64,000 bases of DNA from an uncultured Eubacterium sp. (GTDB lineage: Bacteria > Bacillota > Clostridia > Lachnospirales > Lachnospiraceae): NCBI GenBank assembly GCA_910584875.1, contig CAJUDA010000011.1:1-64000 (forward strand), read 5' to 3'. Shown piece by piece: positions 17,320 to 25,633 of the stretch (position 1 is the first letter of the stretch; each line of letters opens with the position of its first letter). Position numbers and translations under genes: made by a program. The notes below the pieces were generated by a model. That model ran no database searches, had not been told where the DNA came from, and saw nothing but the letters and a program-made list of their open reading frames with translations.

Positions 17320-18345
17320 TCATCGCCTCTCCATCTCCACTGTGATCTCATTCTCTCCTGCAAGGACCGTGGCATAAGCGCCACTGACCAGCGGCATCAT
17401 CGGTGCGGTATGCCCGATATCCAGATCCATAAGAATCGGCACGTCAAATTCTCCAAGGATCCCTGTCACTGCCTCATACTGGTCCAGCCCCATCACCGGC
17501 TCATCAAACAGCATGGGACGTCCGATCAGAAACCCGCTGGCTCCCTCAAACCACCCAGCCTCCCTGAGGTGCCAGAGGGCGCGCCGGATGTCCATCGTAT
17601 TCAGTTCACATGCCTCCAGAAACCACAAAATACCATCTTCCCTGTATTTTTCTGTAAACTCCTTTACTTTGTCATAACGCGTCCCCACAAGGTTGGTGAG
17701 ACAGTCAAGACAGCCCCCCAGCAGCCTCCCGCCAAATGGTATGCCTGCCTGTGCATTTTTACTGTGCAGACGGAAATCTTCCGTGACGTGATAGGGTTCC
17801 AGCGGATGGTCCTCATCCTTTAAGGATTCCCTCTCCCACCTGTCATAATTGTGCATGATCAGCTTTTTGCCCTGCAGCAGCTGACAGGCATCGGTAATGG
17901 CGGGATGCCATGGCTCCATGCCAAACGCTGCCGCACAGGGACCGTAAATGGCTGCTGTATCCGCCAGTGTCGTCAAAAGAAATGTCATATTCGTGTTATC
18001 AGAATATCCCATAAACCATTTCGCCGGCAGCTTCGCCAGCTGTTCAAAATCAAGACAGGGAACGATCTCACACATCAGTTCTCCGCCGCCACAGGAAATA
18101 ACACACGCCGTTTCTTCCTCCTGCATCATCTGCATCAGTTCCCCGGCGCAGTTCTCCGGCGTATTGCTGATCCCGATCCCTTTGTCTGCATAACAGTTGG
18201 GACCGGTCTTTACCTCAAATCCCAGTTCCCGCCATTTTGCCAGGGAATGATCAAACGCTGTGCGGTATGGTTCTGTCGCACAGCCAAATGCCGGCGCCGC
18301 AAAACCGATCGTATCTCCCTGCCTGATAAATTCCGGAAATCTCAT
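17320..18345 (-). CDS. S66 family LD-carboxypeptidase (LdcA/MccF type)
   Basis: A 341-residue serine peptidase. The catalytic residues are visible: Ser in MGYSDNT, Glu in FLEACEL, and His in DIGHTAPMM. S66 enzymes cut tetrapeptide murein stems or inactivate microcin-like adenylates. GGAGG inside the upstream mscS gene leads the ATG, and the two genes overlap by ATGA. The next gene is a beta-lactamase-like hydrolase. A role in muropeptide recycling is more likely than toxin immunity but neither is proven. Confidence 0.85.
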   Translation of the reverse strand: MRFPEFIRQGDTIGFAAPAFGCATEPYRTAFDHSLAKWRELGFEVKTGPNCYADKGIGISNTPENCAGELMQMMQEEETACVISCGGGELMCEIVPCLDFEQLAKLPAKWFMGYSDNTNMTFLLTTLADTAAIYGPCAAAFGMEPWHPAITDACQLLQGKKLIMHNYDRWERESLKDEDHPLEPYHVTEDFRLHSKNAQAGIPFGGRLLGGCLDCLTNLVGTRYDKVKEFTEKYREDGILWFLEACELNTMDIRRALWHLREAGWFEGASGFLIGRPMLFDEPVMGLDQYEAVTGILGEFDVPILMDLDIGHTAPMMPLVSGAYATVLAGENEITVEMERR

Positions 18346-19184
18346 CGCACTTTTTCCTCCTCGCTCTCCCCTTTATGTTCTTTCAGATTCACATCCAGCT
18401 GGTTAAACGGAATCACGACCCCTTCGCTCTCAAACCGTTCCTTGATCTCCTCCAGCATCGCCCATCTCACCTTCCAGTAATCCTCTTTTTTGACCCACAC
18501 ATGGATCAGCATGTCCACCGAAGAGGTATTTAACGCCCCTACCACGATATCGACTGGCTCGTCCGGAAGGATCTTATCCTGTTTTTCTATGATATCCTGC
18601 AGGATATCCCGCACTTTTTTTATATTCTCCGCGTAATCGACCCCGACTTCGATATCAATCCTTCTTTTATTCTGGTTTGTCACATTAATGATATCCGAAT
18701 CAGCAAGGCTGCCATTTGGCATGATCACCGTTTTGTTGTCCACCATCTGTAATTTGGTATAAATAATATCAATACTGATCACTGTACCCTCTTTGTCGCC
18801 CACGATGATATAATCACCAACGACAAACGGTTTGGCAATGAGGATCAGCACCCCGCCGGCAAAATTCGCCAGGCTTCCCTGGAGGGCAAGTCCTACCGCC
18901 AGTCCGGCGGAGCCAAGAAGCGCGATCACCGAACTTGTCGCCAGCCCAAGGAACTGACAGAGCGTGAGGATCAGCACAAAATAAAGAGCGATTTTTATAA
19001 TGGAAAAGAGAAAATGGGAAACCCCTTCCTCCATCTGGCTCTTATCAAACGATCTTTTTGTTACTTTAAGTATAAAATGAATAATTTTCGTACCAATAAA
19101 ATATAAAAAAAGGGCGATCGCTATGTGCAGGCACAGATCGAGAGCCATAGGGATCTTTTCCCTTATATACAATGGAATGATCAT
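18342..19184 (-). CDS. Small-conductance mechanosensitive channel MscS family
   Basis: A 280-residue membrane protein with about three N-terminal helices. The pore helix ALLGSAGLAVGLALQGSLAN is the MscS TM3 signature, followed by KPFVVGDYI and the beta domain. The channel opens under membrane tension and releases solutes. ATG at 19184 has GAGGAGG upstream; an earlier GTG lies inside the stop of the upstream gene. It lies in an operon with MazG-like and cell-wall peptidase genes. Confidence 0.92.
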   Translation of the reverse strand: MIIPLYIREKIPMALDLCLHIAIALFLYFIGTKIIHFILKVTKRSFDKSQMEEGVSHFLFSIIKIALYFVLILTLCQFLGLATSSVIALLGSAGLAVGLALQGSLANFAGGVLILIAKPFVVGDYIIVGDKEGTVISIDIIYTKLQMVDNKTVIMPNGSLADSDIINVTNQNKRRIDIEVGVDYAENIKKVRDILQDIIEKQDKILPDEPVDIVVGALNTSSVDMLIHVWVKKEDYWKVRWAMLEEIKERFESEGVVIPFNQLDVNLKEHKGESEEEKVR

Positions 19185-19198
19185 ATTTTCCTCCTCTT

Positions 19199-19561
19199 TC
19201 ACTGGGCAGTGTCGTCCGACTGCCAGCGTTCCATATTTTTATTATGCTTCATCCGGTATATCTGTTTGAATTCTTCCACCGATATATCAAAGCAGCTCAT
19301 AATATCATTAAAATACATCATAACATCCGTCAGTTCTTCGATAAAATGCCGTCGTGTTTCCTCATTGTCAATGATTTTTTCCGCCCCATCCTTTTTTATG
19401 ATATCGGCAGCCTCCCCCGCCTCGATCATCATCCACAACAGCTTATTTTTTCCCTTCTGCGGGACAACGGGTTCCCACAGTCCCCGGTATTTTTCCTGCA
19501 GTTCTAACTGCATCTTCTGCATTTCCACGAATCCAAAATCTTCTGCCCCCAGTGATTCCAT
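19199..19561 (-). CDS. MazG-like nucleotide pyrophosphohydrolase
   Basis: A 120-residue protein with the all-alpha NTP pyrophosphatase metal-binding pattern: EAGEAADII then, some 30 residues on, EELTDVMMYFNDIM. Such enzymes hydrolyse (d)NTPs, often damaged ones. GGGGGGGAG precedes the ATG. It is the first gene of the tight operon running to 13934. A possible promoter (TTGAGA, TACATT) lies just upstream. Confidence 0.75.
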   Translation of the reverse strand: MESLGAEDFGFVEMQKMQLELQEKYRGLWEPVVPQKGKNKLLWMMIEAGEAADIIKKDGAEKIIDNEETRRHFIEELTDVMMYFNDIMSCFDISVEEFKQIYRMKHNKNMERWQSDDTAQ

Positions 19562-19648
19562 CCCGGCTCCCCCCCTTGTCCATTTCTCTTATATAATGTA
19601 ACATATTTCATAAATTTTCTCAATGCGAAATTCCTGATATTGGTATTA

Positions 19649-19868
19649 TTTATTCCCGCAAAGGCAAAGTGAGGATAATGCAAGCAAGCTTGCATCATCC
19701 GAGCGCGTCCGCGAGGTTGCTAGACATCCAGCGGATGTCTGTTAAGCAAGGACCGAAGCGAAGCGTAGACCAAATACCCCGCCCCTCTGGGGCGAATCTT
19801 GCCAAGGAACCGAAAGGTTCCTTTAGAGAAACTAGGTCATGCCCTGTTACTTTGCAGCGGGGTATTTG
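19649..19868. repeat. Long structured dispersed repeat with five hairpins
   Basis: Shares TTTATTCCCGCAAAG with the start of the element at 2075, and ends with the same outer stem: CAAATACCCCGC (19771-19782) pairs perfectly with GCGGGGTATTTG (19857-19868). Inside and before it are further hairpins: ATGCAAG/CTTGCAT, AGACATCC/GGATGTCT, GCCCC/GGGGC, and AAGGAACC/GGTTCCTT closed by a GAAA tetraloop. It is much richer in GC than flanking non-coding DNA and has no open frame of note. It could be a structured RNA or a bidirectional terminator-type mobile repeat. Confidence 0.75.
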
Positions 19869-19945
19869 ACTTTCTTTTTCCCTAATATTTTTTCCAGTTT
19901 TGCACATACTATTTTCATAAATAATGGTTCTGAATGGAGGATACT

Positions 19946-20386
19946 ATGAATACAGAAAATAATGATAGCATTGAATTATTAAAGGAATGTGATGCTGGTA
20001 CGAAAATGGCGATTTCTTCTCTTGATGACGTATTGGACTATGTCAGTGATCCGAATATGAAACAAGCCCTGACTGAGAGCAAAAGCCACCATGATACATT
20101 AAAAGATGAGATCACAGATCAGCTGATACGCAGAAACAGCGAGGAAAAAGAACCCAATCCCCTCGCCAAAAGTATGTCCTGGTTAAAAGCAAATATAAAA
20201 ATGGAACTAGATGGCAGCGACGCCGCCATCGCTGACCTGATCACGGATGGCTGTGATATGGGGATCAAATCCCTCCACAGGTATTTAAACCAATACAGGG
20301 CGGCAGATCATGAAACAACGGATCTCTGCAACCGGCTGATCGTGATCGAAGAACAGCTGCGGCAGACGATGCAGGTTTATTTGTAA
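19946..20386 (+). CDS. DUF2383-type four-helix-bundle protein
   Basis: A 146-residue all-helical protein with no signal peptide. Its start (LLKECDAGTKMAISSLDDVL) and helical repeat pattern resemble PA2169-like/DUF2383 ferritin-fold proteins, whose function is unknown. GGAGG five bases before the ATG at 19946 fixes the start; an ATG 12 bases earlier lies on the Shine-Dalgarno sequence itself. It is one of few plus-strand genes here, follows the long structured repeat, and a hairpin with a T-run follows it at 20462-20517. Confidence 0.65.
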   Translation: MNTENNDSIELLKECDAGTKMAISSLDDVLDYVSDPNMKQALTESKSHHDTLKDEITDQLIRRNSEEKEPNPLAKSMSWLKANIKMELDGSDAAIADLITDGCDMGIKSLHRYLNQYRAADHETTDLCNRLIVIEEQLRQTMQVYL

Positions 20387-20461
20387 TAAATCATAAATTT
20401 GCTAAAAAAGATAAAACAATAAACAAACCGCCAAGCAACGCTGCTCCCGGCTCTTTTTGTA

Positions 20462-20517
20462 CGGATACTTTCCGACTGGCAAGGGTCAGATGGCTCTTGC
20501 CGTATGTCCGTTTTTTT
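20462..20517 (+). terminator. Terminator after the DUF2383-type gene
   Basis: CGGATAC pairs with GTATGTCCG (two-base bulge) and encloses a GGCAAG/CTTGCC hairpin. Seven T residues follow at 20511-20517. Confidence 0.6.
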
Positions 20518-20605
20518 GTTTCTATTTTCAGATTGATATTACAAAGCAAAGGGAAATTCATCTCAAGTTTTTTATATACATTCAAAAACTCATTTACTTC
20601 GTCGT

Positions 20606-21220
20606 CTATCCCCCCAACGTCACATCCTGTTTCTGATACCAGTTCAGCGCATATTCAAACTGCTCTTCCTGATAATCGGGCCACAGCTCCTGCAAGATAC
20701 AAAAATCAGAATATACGGTCTGGATCGGAAGAAAACCAGACAGCCGGCACATGCCGCCCCATCGGATCACCATGTCCACCCGAGGGATCATCTGGGAAGC
20801 CCAGTTATTCTTCATATCCCACTCCCATCCGTAATTCACGAGAAGATTTACCTGTATTGCCTCTGGATCACTCACTTCTGTCTGCCTGTCCTTAGTGTAC
20901 GGAATCAGTTCCTCTGGAAAACAGGACGATTTTGTATTCCCCAATACATAAGGTCTCACGTTTTCCTGCTCCATCTTCTTCACCGCATCCACGCAGGCGC
21001 GTGAAAAGGCTTTGACCTGCTCCCGCGGGCGTTTGCAGTTATCTACCGTAAATCCATAATATGTCAGTTCACGGATATGATACTTTTTGGCTGTCCACAA
21101 AAGCGCCAGACCTGGCTCCAGCCCAAAGGCATATCCTTCTTCTTTTTTTAATCCGTTGCTTTTTGCCCATCTTCTGTTGCCGTCTGGTATAATACCTATA
21201 TGCCGGGGAATCCGAAACAT
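20606..21220 (-). CDS. Divergent cis-prenyltransferase (undecaprenyl diphosphate synthase family)
   Basis: A 204-residue protein, shorter than typical UppS (about 240-250). HIGIIPDGNRRWAKSNG is the substrate-binding motif with Asp, Asn and Arg kept, and RWGGMCRLSGFLPIQ then WPDY matches the C-terminal motif, but the usual VIGD is VLGN and the conserved YxE is YSD. AAGGAG precedes the ATG at 21220. Neighbours give no lipid pathway context, so this is probably a paralogue rather than the housekeeping enzyme. Activity is uncertain. Confidence 0.7.
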   Translation of the reverse strand: MFRIPRHIGIIPDGNRRWAKSNGLKKEEGYAFGLEPGLALLWTAKKYHIRELTYYGFTVDNCKRPREQVKAFSRACVDAVKKMEQENVRPYVLGNTKSSCFPEELIPYTKDRQTEVSDPEAIQVNLLVNYGWEWDMKNNWASQMIPRVDMVIRWGGMCRLSGFLPIQTVYSDFCILQELWPDYQEEQFEYALNWYQKQDVTLGG

Positions 21221-21280
21221 GACCTTTCTCCTTTTACTGATTTTCCTATCAGTATAGACCATTATGCTCCCGAACATACG

Positions 21281-21388
21281 TCATAGTGACAAAAAAATCT
21301 CCGGTTCATTTTCTATCATGTCCTGCACAAGATATTTATAGTCCATATTTTCAATCCCATACATCCCCTGGGAAATCTGCTCTGCCAA
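21281..21388 (-). CDS. 35-residue small protein after DUF3791
   Basis: A TTG start follows GGAGG and overlaps the end of the DUF3791 gene; the frame reads LAEQISQGMYGIENMDYKYL and ends EIFLSL. It may be a truncated remnant of a partner gene. No family recognised. Confidence 0.35.
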   Translation of the reverse strand: MAEQISQGMYGIENMDYKYLVQDMIENEPEIFLSL

Positions 21389-21607
21389 TCATACCTCCAC
21401 TCCTTTTTCTTTCACAAACTCTGTGATATCCGCTTTCAGATATTCCGCTCCCAGTGTATGAAGAGTATCATAACATGCAATGATATAATCATCAAGAATA
21501 TGAGTATCATTTAAAATTTTATATACCTCTGGCGGTGTTTTATTCCATTTCTCCGCTAACTGATAAATGATAAAAATACTAAATTTCAATTCACTTTTCG
21601 TACACAT
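21389..21607 (-). CDS. DUF3791 domain protein
   Basis: A 72-residue protein with the DUF3791 pattern FSIFIIYQLAEKWNKTPPEV then YDTLHTLGAEYL near the C-terminus. DUF3791 genes are often found beside DUF3990 genes, as at 56531-57460 in this window. Here no DUF3990 gene is adjacent, so it may be an orphan of such a cassette. GGGGGGTGA precedes the ATG. Function unknown; an antitoxin role is only a hypothesis. Confidence 0.7.
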   Translation of the reverse strand: MCTKSELKFSIFIIYQLAEKWNKTPPEVYKILNDTHILDDYIIACYDTLHTLGAEYLKADITEFVKEKGVEV

Positions 21608-21681
21608 TCTGTCACCCCCCTGCATCCAGTTTTCCTTTATAGTTTACCACATTTCACAGCCTTAGACAATTTTTATTTCCC

Positions 21682-22161
21682 TTACTTATGATACGGCTCC
21701 CCTCTCTGTATCCGGTTCGCCCGGTAAACCTGCTCCAGCAGGATCACACGCATCAGCTGATGGGGAAACGTCATTTTTGAAAAACAGATCCTCTCGTCTG
21801 CCCGCTGTAAGACAGATGAATGCAGTCCCAGTGAACCGCCGATCACAAATACAATATGACTGTTGCCCCGGAGCATAAGATCACCAAGATGTCCGGCAAA
21901 TGCCACCGAATCATACTCTTTTCCGCACAGATCCAGGGCGATCACATACATAGAATCCTTTATATGCCGGAGCAGTCTCTCCGCTTCTTTTTGCCGGATC
22001 TGGCACTCCAGCGCATCGGATGCCTGGTCCGGCGTCTTTTCATCCGCCACCTCGATCACTTCTGTTTTCCCGTACCGGGACAGGCGCTTTCTGTATTCCC
22101 CGATGGCATCTGTATAAAACCGCTCTTTTATCTTTCCTACACACAATATTGTATACTGCAT
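21682..22161 (-). CDS. rlmH: 23S rRNA (pseudouridine1915-N3)-methyltransferase RlmH
   Basis: A 159-residue SPOUT methyltransferase that matches RlmH over its full length: ILCVGKIKERFYTDAI at the start, FVIGGSLGLHSSVL (the SAM-binding knot) and ISFSKMTFPHQLMRVILLEQ-like C-terminus. It methylates N3 of pseudouridine 1915 in helix 69 of 23S rRNA. A promoter-like TTGTCA-18-TATACT lies upstream (22199-22228). Confidence 0.97.
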   Translation of the reverse strand: MQYTILCVGKIKERFYTDAIGEYRKRLSRYGKTEVIEVADEKTPDQASDALECQIRQKEAERLLRHIKDSMYVIALDLCGKEYDSVAFAGHLGDLMLRGNSHIVFVIGGSLGLHSSVLQRADERICFSKMTFPHQLMRVILLEQVYRANRIQRGEPYHK

Positions 22162-22198
22162 CTGACATTTCTTCTTTCTTTTCCTTTATAATAATGAC

Positions 22199-22228
22199 AG
22201 TATATACGTAAGACAGGGATTTTGACAA
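22199..22228 (-). promoter_or_regulatory. Promoter of rlmH
   Basis: Minus strand TTGTCA (22223-22228), 18-bp spacer, TATACT (22199-22204), about 40 bases before the rlmH start. Confidence 0.5.
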
Positions 22229-22374
22229 GATATTACAGAAATAAATAAGCCAAATATAAAAATAAAGTCAAAACTTATGTTATTTTTCACGGTTGACATA
22301 TTTATGACACACTCTTAACGTATATTAGCATTTGGAAAGTATAAACTTTCTACTCCCACCCTATTATACGCTTT

Positions 22375-22423
22375 GATACCTTCGGGTATCAGGAAAAACA
22401 CCTCTTTCCCAGAGGTGTTTTTC
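22375..22423 (-). terminator. Terminator region below mazF, with UUCG hairpin
   Basis: Perfect stem GAAAAACACCTCT (22393-22405)/AGAGGTGTTTTTC (22411-22423) reading as a T-run on either strand, preceded on the plus strand by GATACC-TTCG-GGTATC (22375-22390). It ends the acpS-nnr-alr-mazF transcript on the minus strand and could end a plus-strand transcript too. Confidence 0.75.
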
Positions 22424-22464
22424 TTTTACCCAAATGATGCTGTTTTCCGTCTGGTCCTTTTGTC

Positions 22465-22812
22465 CTATGTAGTAAGTGCCAGACTGACTTCCAGTGCCGT
22501 ATTGATCTTTTTCAGGATCGTTTCATCCAGATGGCATACCTTCTCCCTCAGTCTTGATTTGTCTATCGTTCTGATCTGTTCGAGCAAAACGACCGAATCT
22601 TTCACGATTCCGTACCGGTCTGCCTCCAGGGCAATGTGTGTCGGCAGCTTTGCCTTATTCAGTTTAGATGTAATCGCTGCGCAGATCACAGTAGGGCTGT
22701 AACGGTTCCCCATATCATTCTGTATAATAAGAACCGGCCGTACGCCTCCCTGTTCGGAGCCGACGACCGGCCGTAAATCTGCGTAATAAATATCGCCTCG
22801 TCTGACTACCAC
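22465..22812 (-). CDS. mazF: MazF/PemK family mRNA interferase (EndoA type)
   Basis: A 115-residue toxin with the MazF-fold RRGDIYYADLRPVVGSEQGG start and RPVLIIQND, then TICAAITSK and DSVVLLEQIRTIDKSRL. EndoA cuts RNA at UACAU in Bacillus relatives. GTG start with AAGGAG ten bases upstream. In Bacillus the antitoxin NdoAI lies between alr and this gene. Here the 108-base gap to alr holds no open frame, so no antitoxin is adjacent. It is in the acpS-nnr-alr operon. Confidence 0.9.
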   Translation of the reverse strand: MVVRRGDIYYADLRPVVGSEQGGVRPVLIIQNDMGNRYSPTVICAAITSKLNKAKLPTHIALEADRYGIVKDSVVLLEQIRTIDKSRLREKVCHLDETILKKINTALEVSLALTT

Positions 22813-22920
22813 AGTTAGTCTTCTCCTTTTTTACGATTTCAAAGGAATTCCTATGATCCATCAATTGATATTCTAATTATTACCAATATACGAAACAATA
22901 TTCAAAATGGTTAAAATTTC

Positions 22921-24063
22921 TTAACGCGGCGGATTTTCATTGACATATTTTCTTGGTACACGCCCGGTGATGCTGCAGACAAATTCATAGTTAAAAGAAT
23001 GTGACAGCCCGGCGATCTCCTCCACCGGGATCTGATTGTCTCCATCCCTGCCAAATATCGTGACTTCATCGCCAATGGATACATGCGGTATCGACGTCAC
23101 ATCAATCATAAACTGATCCATACAGATCCTGCCCAGGATCCTGGCATACATTCCATGAACCAGAACTCTGCCCTTATTTGACAGATCCCTTTTCATCCCA
23201 TCCGCATACCCTACCGGCACAGTCGCTACCTTCATCGGCTCACGGCATAGATAGGTACCACCATAACTGATACTGGTTCCCGCCGGAACCTCTTTCACGT
23301 AAGAGATCACGGATTTCCACTGCATCGCCGGTCTGAATCGTATGTTTTCTTTTGGCACCTCTTCCGAAGGATACAGTCCATATGTCGTAATCCCGGAACG
23401 CACCATATCCAGATTCCCTTCAGGAAAATGCATAATAGAAGCACTGTTCGATACATGACGCACAGGGATCTTCACTCCCATATCCTCCAGTTTTTCCACA
23501 AAAGACAGGTATTGCCGGAATGGTTCCTGGATCGGCTGATCTGTTTTTTCATCCGCTCTCGCAAAATGTGTGTAGATTCCCTCGATTTCCAGCCAGGGAA
23601 GGCAGCTGATCTGTTTTACCACCTCGATATTTTCTTCTGATGGAGCAAATCCGATCCTGCCCATGCCGGTATCCAGTTTAATATGAACAGCCGCCTTCTG
23701 CCCCAGCTTCCCTGCCGCCTCATTGAGCTGCTCCGCCATCTCCCACGTATAAACCGTCTGTGAAATCTTTTGTTCCACCAGTTCTGGATACCACTGCTCT
23801 CCGGTATATCCCAGGATCAATATCATTTTTCTGATACCGGAGCGGCGCAATTCCAGCGCCTCCCCGATCATCGCCACTCCGTAAGCATCCACCATACCCT
23901 CCAGAGCATGGGACACTTCCACCGCACCGTGGCCATAGGCATCTGCCTTGACAACCGCCATAATCTTCGTATCTTTTTTTATTCTTTTCCGGGTTTCCCT
24001 TATATTATGCCGGATCGCCTCCAGATCCACCTCGGCATACGTCCTGTCGTATTTTCTATTCAT
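22921..24063 (-). CDS. alr: Alanine racemase
   Basis: A 380-residue PLP enzyme that interconverts L- and D-alanine for peptidoglycan. The PLP lysine is in AVVKADAYGHGA (residue about 38) and the catalytic Tyr region SYGGTY with the C-terminal MDQFMIDVTSIP segment is present. Start overlaps the end of the NAD(P)H-hydrate gene by eight bases. Confidence 0.97.
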   Translation of the reverse strand: MNRKYDRTYAEVDLEAIRHNIRETRKRIKKDTKIMAVVKADAYGHGAVEVSHALEGMVDAYGVAMIGEALELRRSGIRKMILILGYTGEQWYPELVEQKISQTVYTWEMAEQLNEAAGKLGQKAAVHIKLDTGMGRIGFAPSEENIEVVKQISCLPWLEIEGIYTHFARADEKTDQPIQEPFRQYLSFVEKLEDMGVKIPVRHVSNSASIMHFPEGNLDMVRSGITTYGLYPSEEVPKENIRFRPAMQWKSVISYVKEVPAGTSISYGGTYLCREPMKVATVPVGYADGMKRDLSNKGRVLVHGMYARILGRICMDQFMIDVTSIPHVSIGDEVTIFGRDGDNQIPVEEIAGLSHSFNYEFVCSITGRVPRKYVNENPPR

Positions 24064-25552
24064 GCTCCATCCCGCCTTCCGCTTCCAGGATCCCGGCTGT
24101 CACTTTTGCGATCCCTGTGATCAGATCCGAGGCGAGAAGACTATACCTTCCCTTTTCCCGTGCCATGACATCCCCGCTCAGACCATGAAGATAAACGGCA
24201 AGCTTTGCCGCTGCAAAAGGTTCCATACGCTGTCCCAGCAGACCCGTCATCATACCGGCAAGCACATCCCCGGAGCCCCCTGTTGCCATGCCGTTATTCC
24301 CGGATACATTGATATAACATTCCCTGCCATCCGACACAACCGTGCGGGCATCCTTCTGCACCACAACACAATTCCATTCCCCGGCAGCTTTCCTTGTCGT
24401 CCCCGGCAGGTCTTTTTGCAATTCCGGCACGGGTATCCCGGTCAGATAATTCATTTCCTTCAGGTGGGGCGTGAGGATAAAATTATCCGATAACGTATCG
24501 GTCACATTCCGGCACAGCCGGATTCCGTCCCCATCGATCACGGTCGGCACAGGAGAATTTTCTACGATATACCGTATCATCTCTTCTGACTCATCTGTCA
24601 GTCCCAGTCCGGGACCCACCAGGATGGCATCCGCCCAGTCCAGGGCGTCCGCAAGTTCATCCCGGACGGCAAATAATATCTCAGGCAGTGAAGTAAGTAA
24701 CATCTCTCTGTTGCAGGCAGGCGATATCACCTTCACCAGTCCCGCTCCCATCGAATACGCTGCCCCCGCCGCCAGATAAGCGGCGCCAGCCATCGTCTCA
24801 GAGCCAGCCACGACCAGTACCCTGCCAAACGTCCCCTTATGGGAACGGACAGGGCGGTACGGCAACTGTAACGCCAGATCCTCCGGCTCATAATAGTAAT
24901 ACGCCGACTCCACCGCTTCTGTACTCACGGATGGAAAACCGATATCTCCCACCAGCACTTCCCCGGCATATTCACATCCGGGATGCAGTACCAGTCCCAG
25001 CTTGTTGACCCCAAACGTAATCGTGCATTTTGCCCTGACCGCCGTACCGAGCACAACTCCCGTACCGGCATGGATCCCGGAGGGAACATCCAGTGCATAA
25101 ATATCCGCACCGCTCTCATTGATCTGGTCGATCACCTGCTCGTAAACGCCTTCTACCTCCCGGGACAGCCCGATCCCAAAGACACCGTCCAGTATCACAT
25201 CAAACTCATGATCCCCAACCGCTGTCAACGGCAGCACCGGCACGTCACAGTTGACAGCGATCGCAAGCTGCCGTTTCATCTCCTCCGTCATATGATCCGG
25301 TTCCCCGATCACTGTCACTGCCGCATGATATCCCTGCGCACACAGCAGCCTTGCCGCTGCTACCCCGTCGCCGCCATTGTTTCCACTGCCGCATACGGCA
25401 AGTATTTTCTTTGTTTTATCTTCTCTTTCCATAAGAACAGCAGCTATCGTCATAGCTGCCTTCTCCATCAAAACAAGACCGGGAATGCCCACGGTGTGGA
25501 TCGCATGGGAATCAATCTCCTTTGCCTGTCTGCCTGTATAAAGATACCTCAT
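24056..25552 (-). CDS. nnr: Bifunctional NAD(P)H-hydrate epimerase/dehydratase
   Basis: A 498-residue fused metabolite-repair enzyme. The N-terminal YjeF_N epimerase half has VCGSGNNGGDGVAAARLL (residue about 54-72). The C-terminal ADP-dependent dehydratase half has the ribokinase-like NNGMATGGSGDVLAGMMTG. It repairs hydrated NADH and NADPH. GGAGAAG precedes the ATG. Sits between acpS and alr, the usual Firmicutes order. Confidence 0.95.
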   Translation of the reverse strand: MRYLYTGRQAKEIDSHAIHTVGIPGLVLMEKAAMTIAAVLMEREDKTKKILAVCGSGNNGGDGVAAARLLCAQGYHAAVTVIGEPDHMTEEMKRQLAIAVNCDVPVLPLTAVGDHEFDVILDGVFGIGLSREVEGVYEQVIDQINESGADIYALDVPSGIHAGTGVVLGTAVRAKCTITFGVNKLGLVLHPGCEYAGEVLVGDIGFPSVSTEAVESAYYYYEPEDLALQLPYRPVRSHKGTFGRVLVVAGSETMAGAAYLAAGAAYSMGAGLVKVISPACNREMLLTSLPEILFAVRDELADALDWADAILVGPGLGLTDESEEMIRYIVENSPVPTVIDGDGIRLCRNVTDTLSDNFILTPHLKEMNYLTGIPVPELQKDLPGTTRKAAGEWNCVVVQKDARTVVSDGRECYINVSGNNGMATGGSGDVLAGMMTGLLGQRMEPFAAAKLAVYLHGLSGDVMAREKGRYSLLASDLITGIAKVTAGILEAEGGMEHE

Positions 25553-25633
25553 ACATCTTCTCCATTCCTTCTTTATCCAAATATCAGCAAAACAACATTA
25601 GCCCGGCGGGGGCAATTTGACCCCGCTGTTGAG

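Noticed and set aside
16780..17823. 347-codon plus-strand frame over the hydrolase/peptidase genes
   Set aside because: Antisense shadow spanning two well-supported genes.
20391..20585. 64-codon minus-strand frame below the DUF2383-type gene
   Set aside because: Only a TTG start without a good ribosome binding site, and it runs through the plus-strand terminator; I cannot support it as a gene.
25604..25626. GC-rich hairpin between acpS and nnr as a terminator
   Set aside because: Stem of six bases with no T-run on the minus strand; downstream genes still look co-transcribed.
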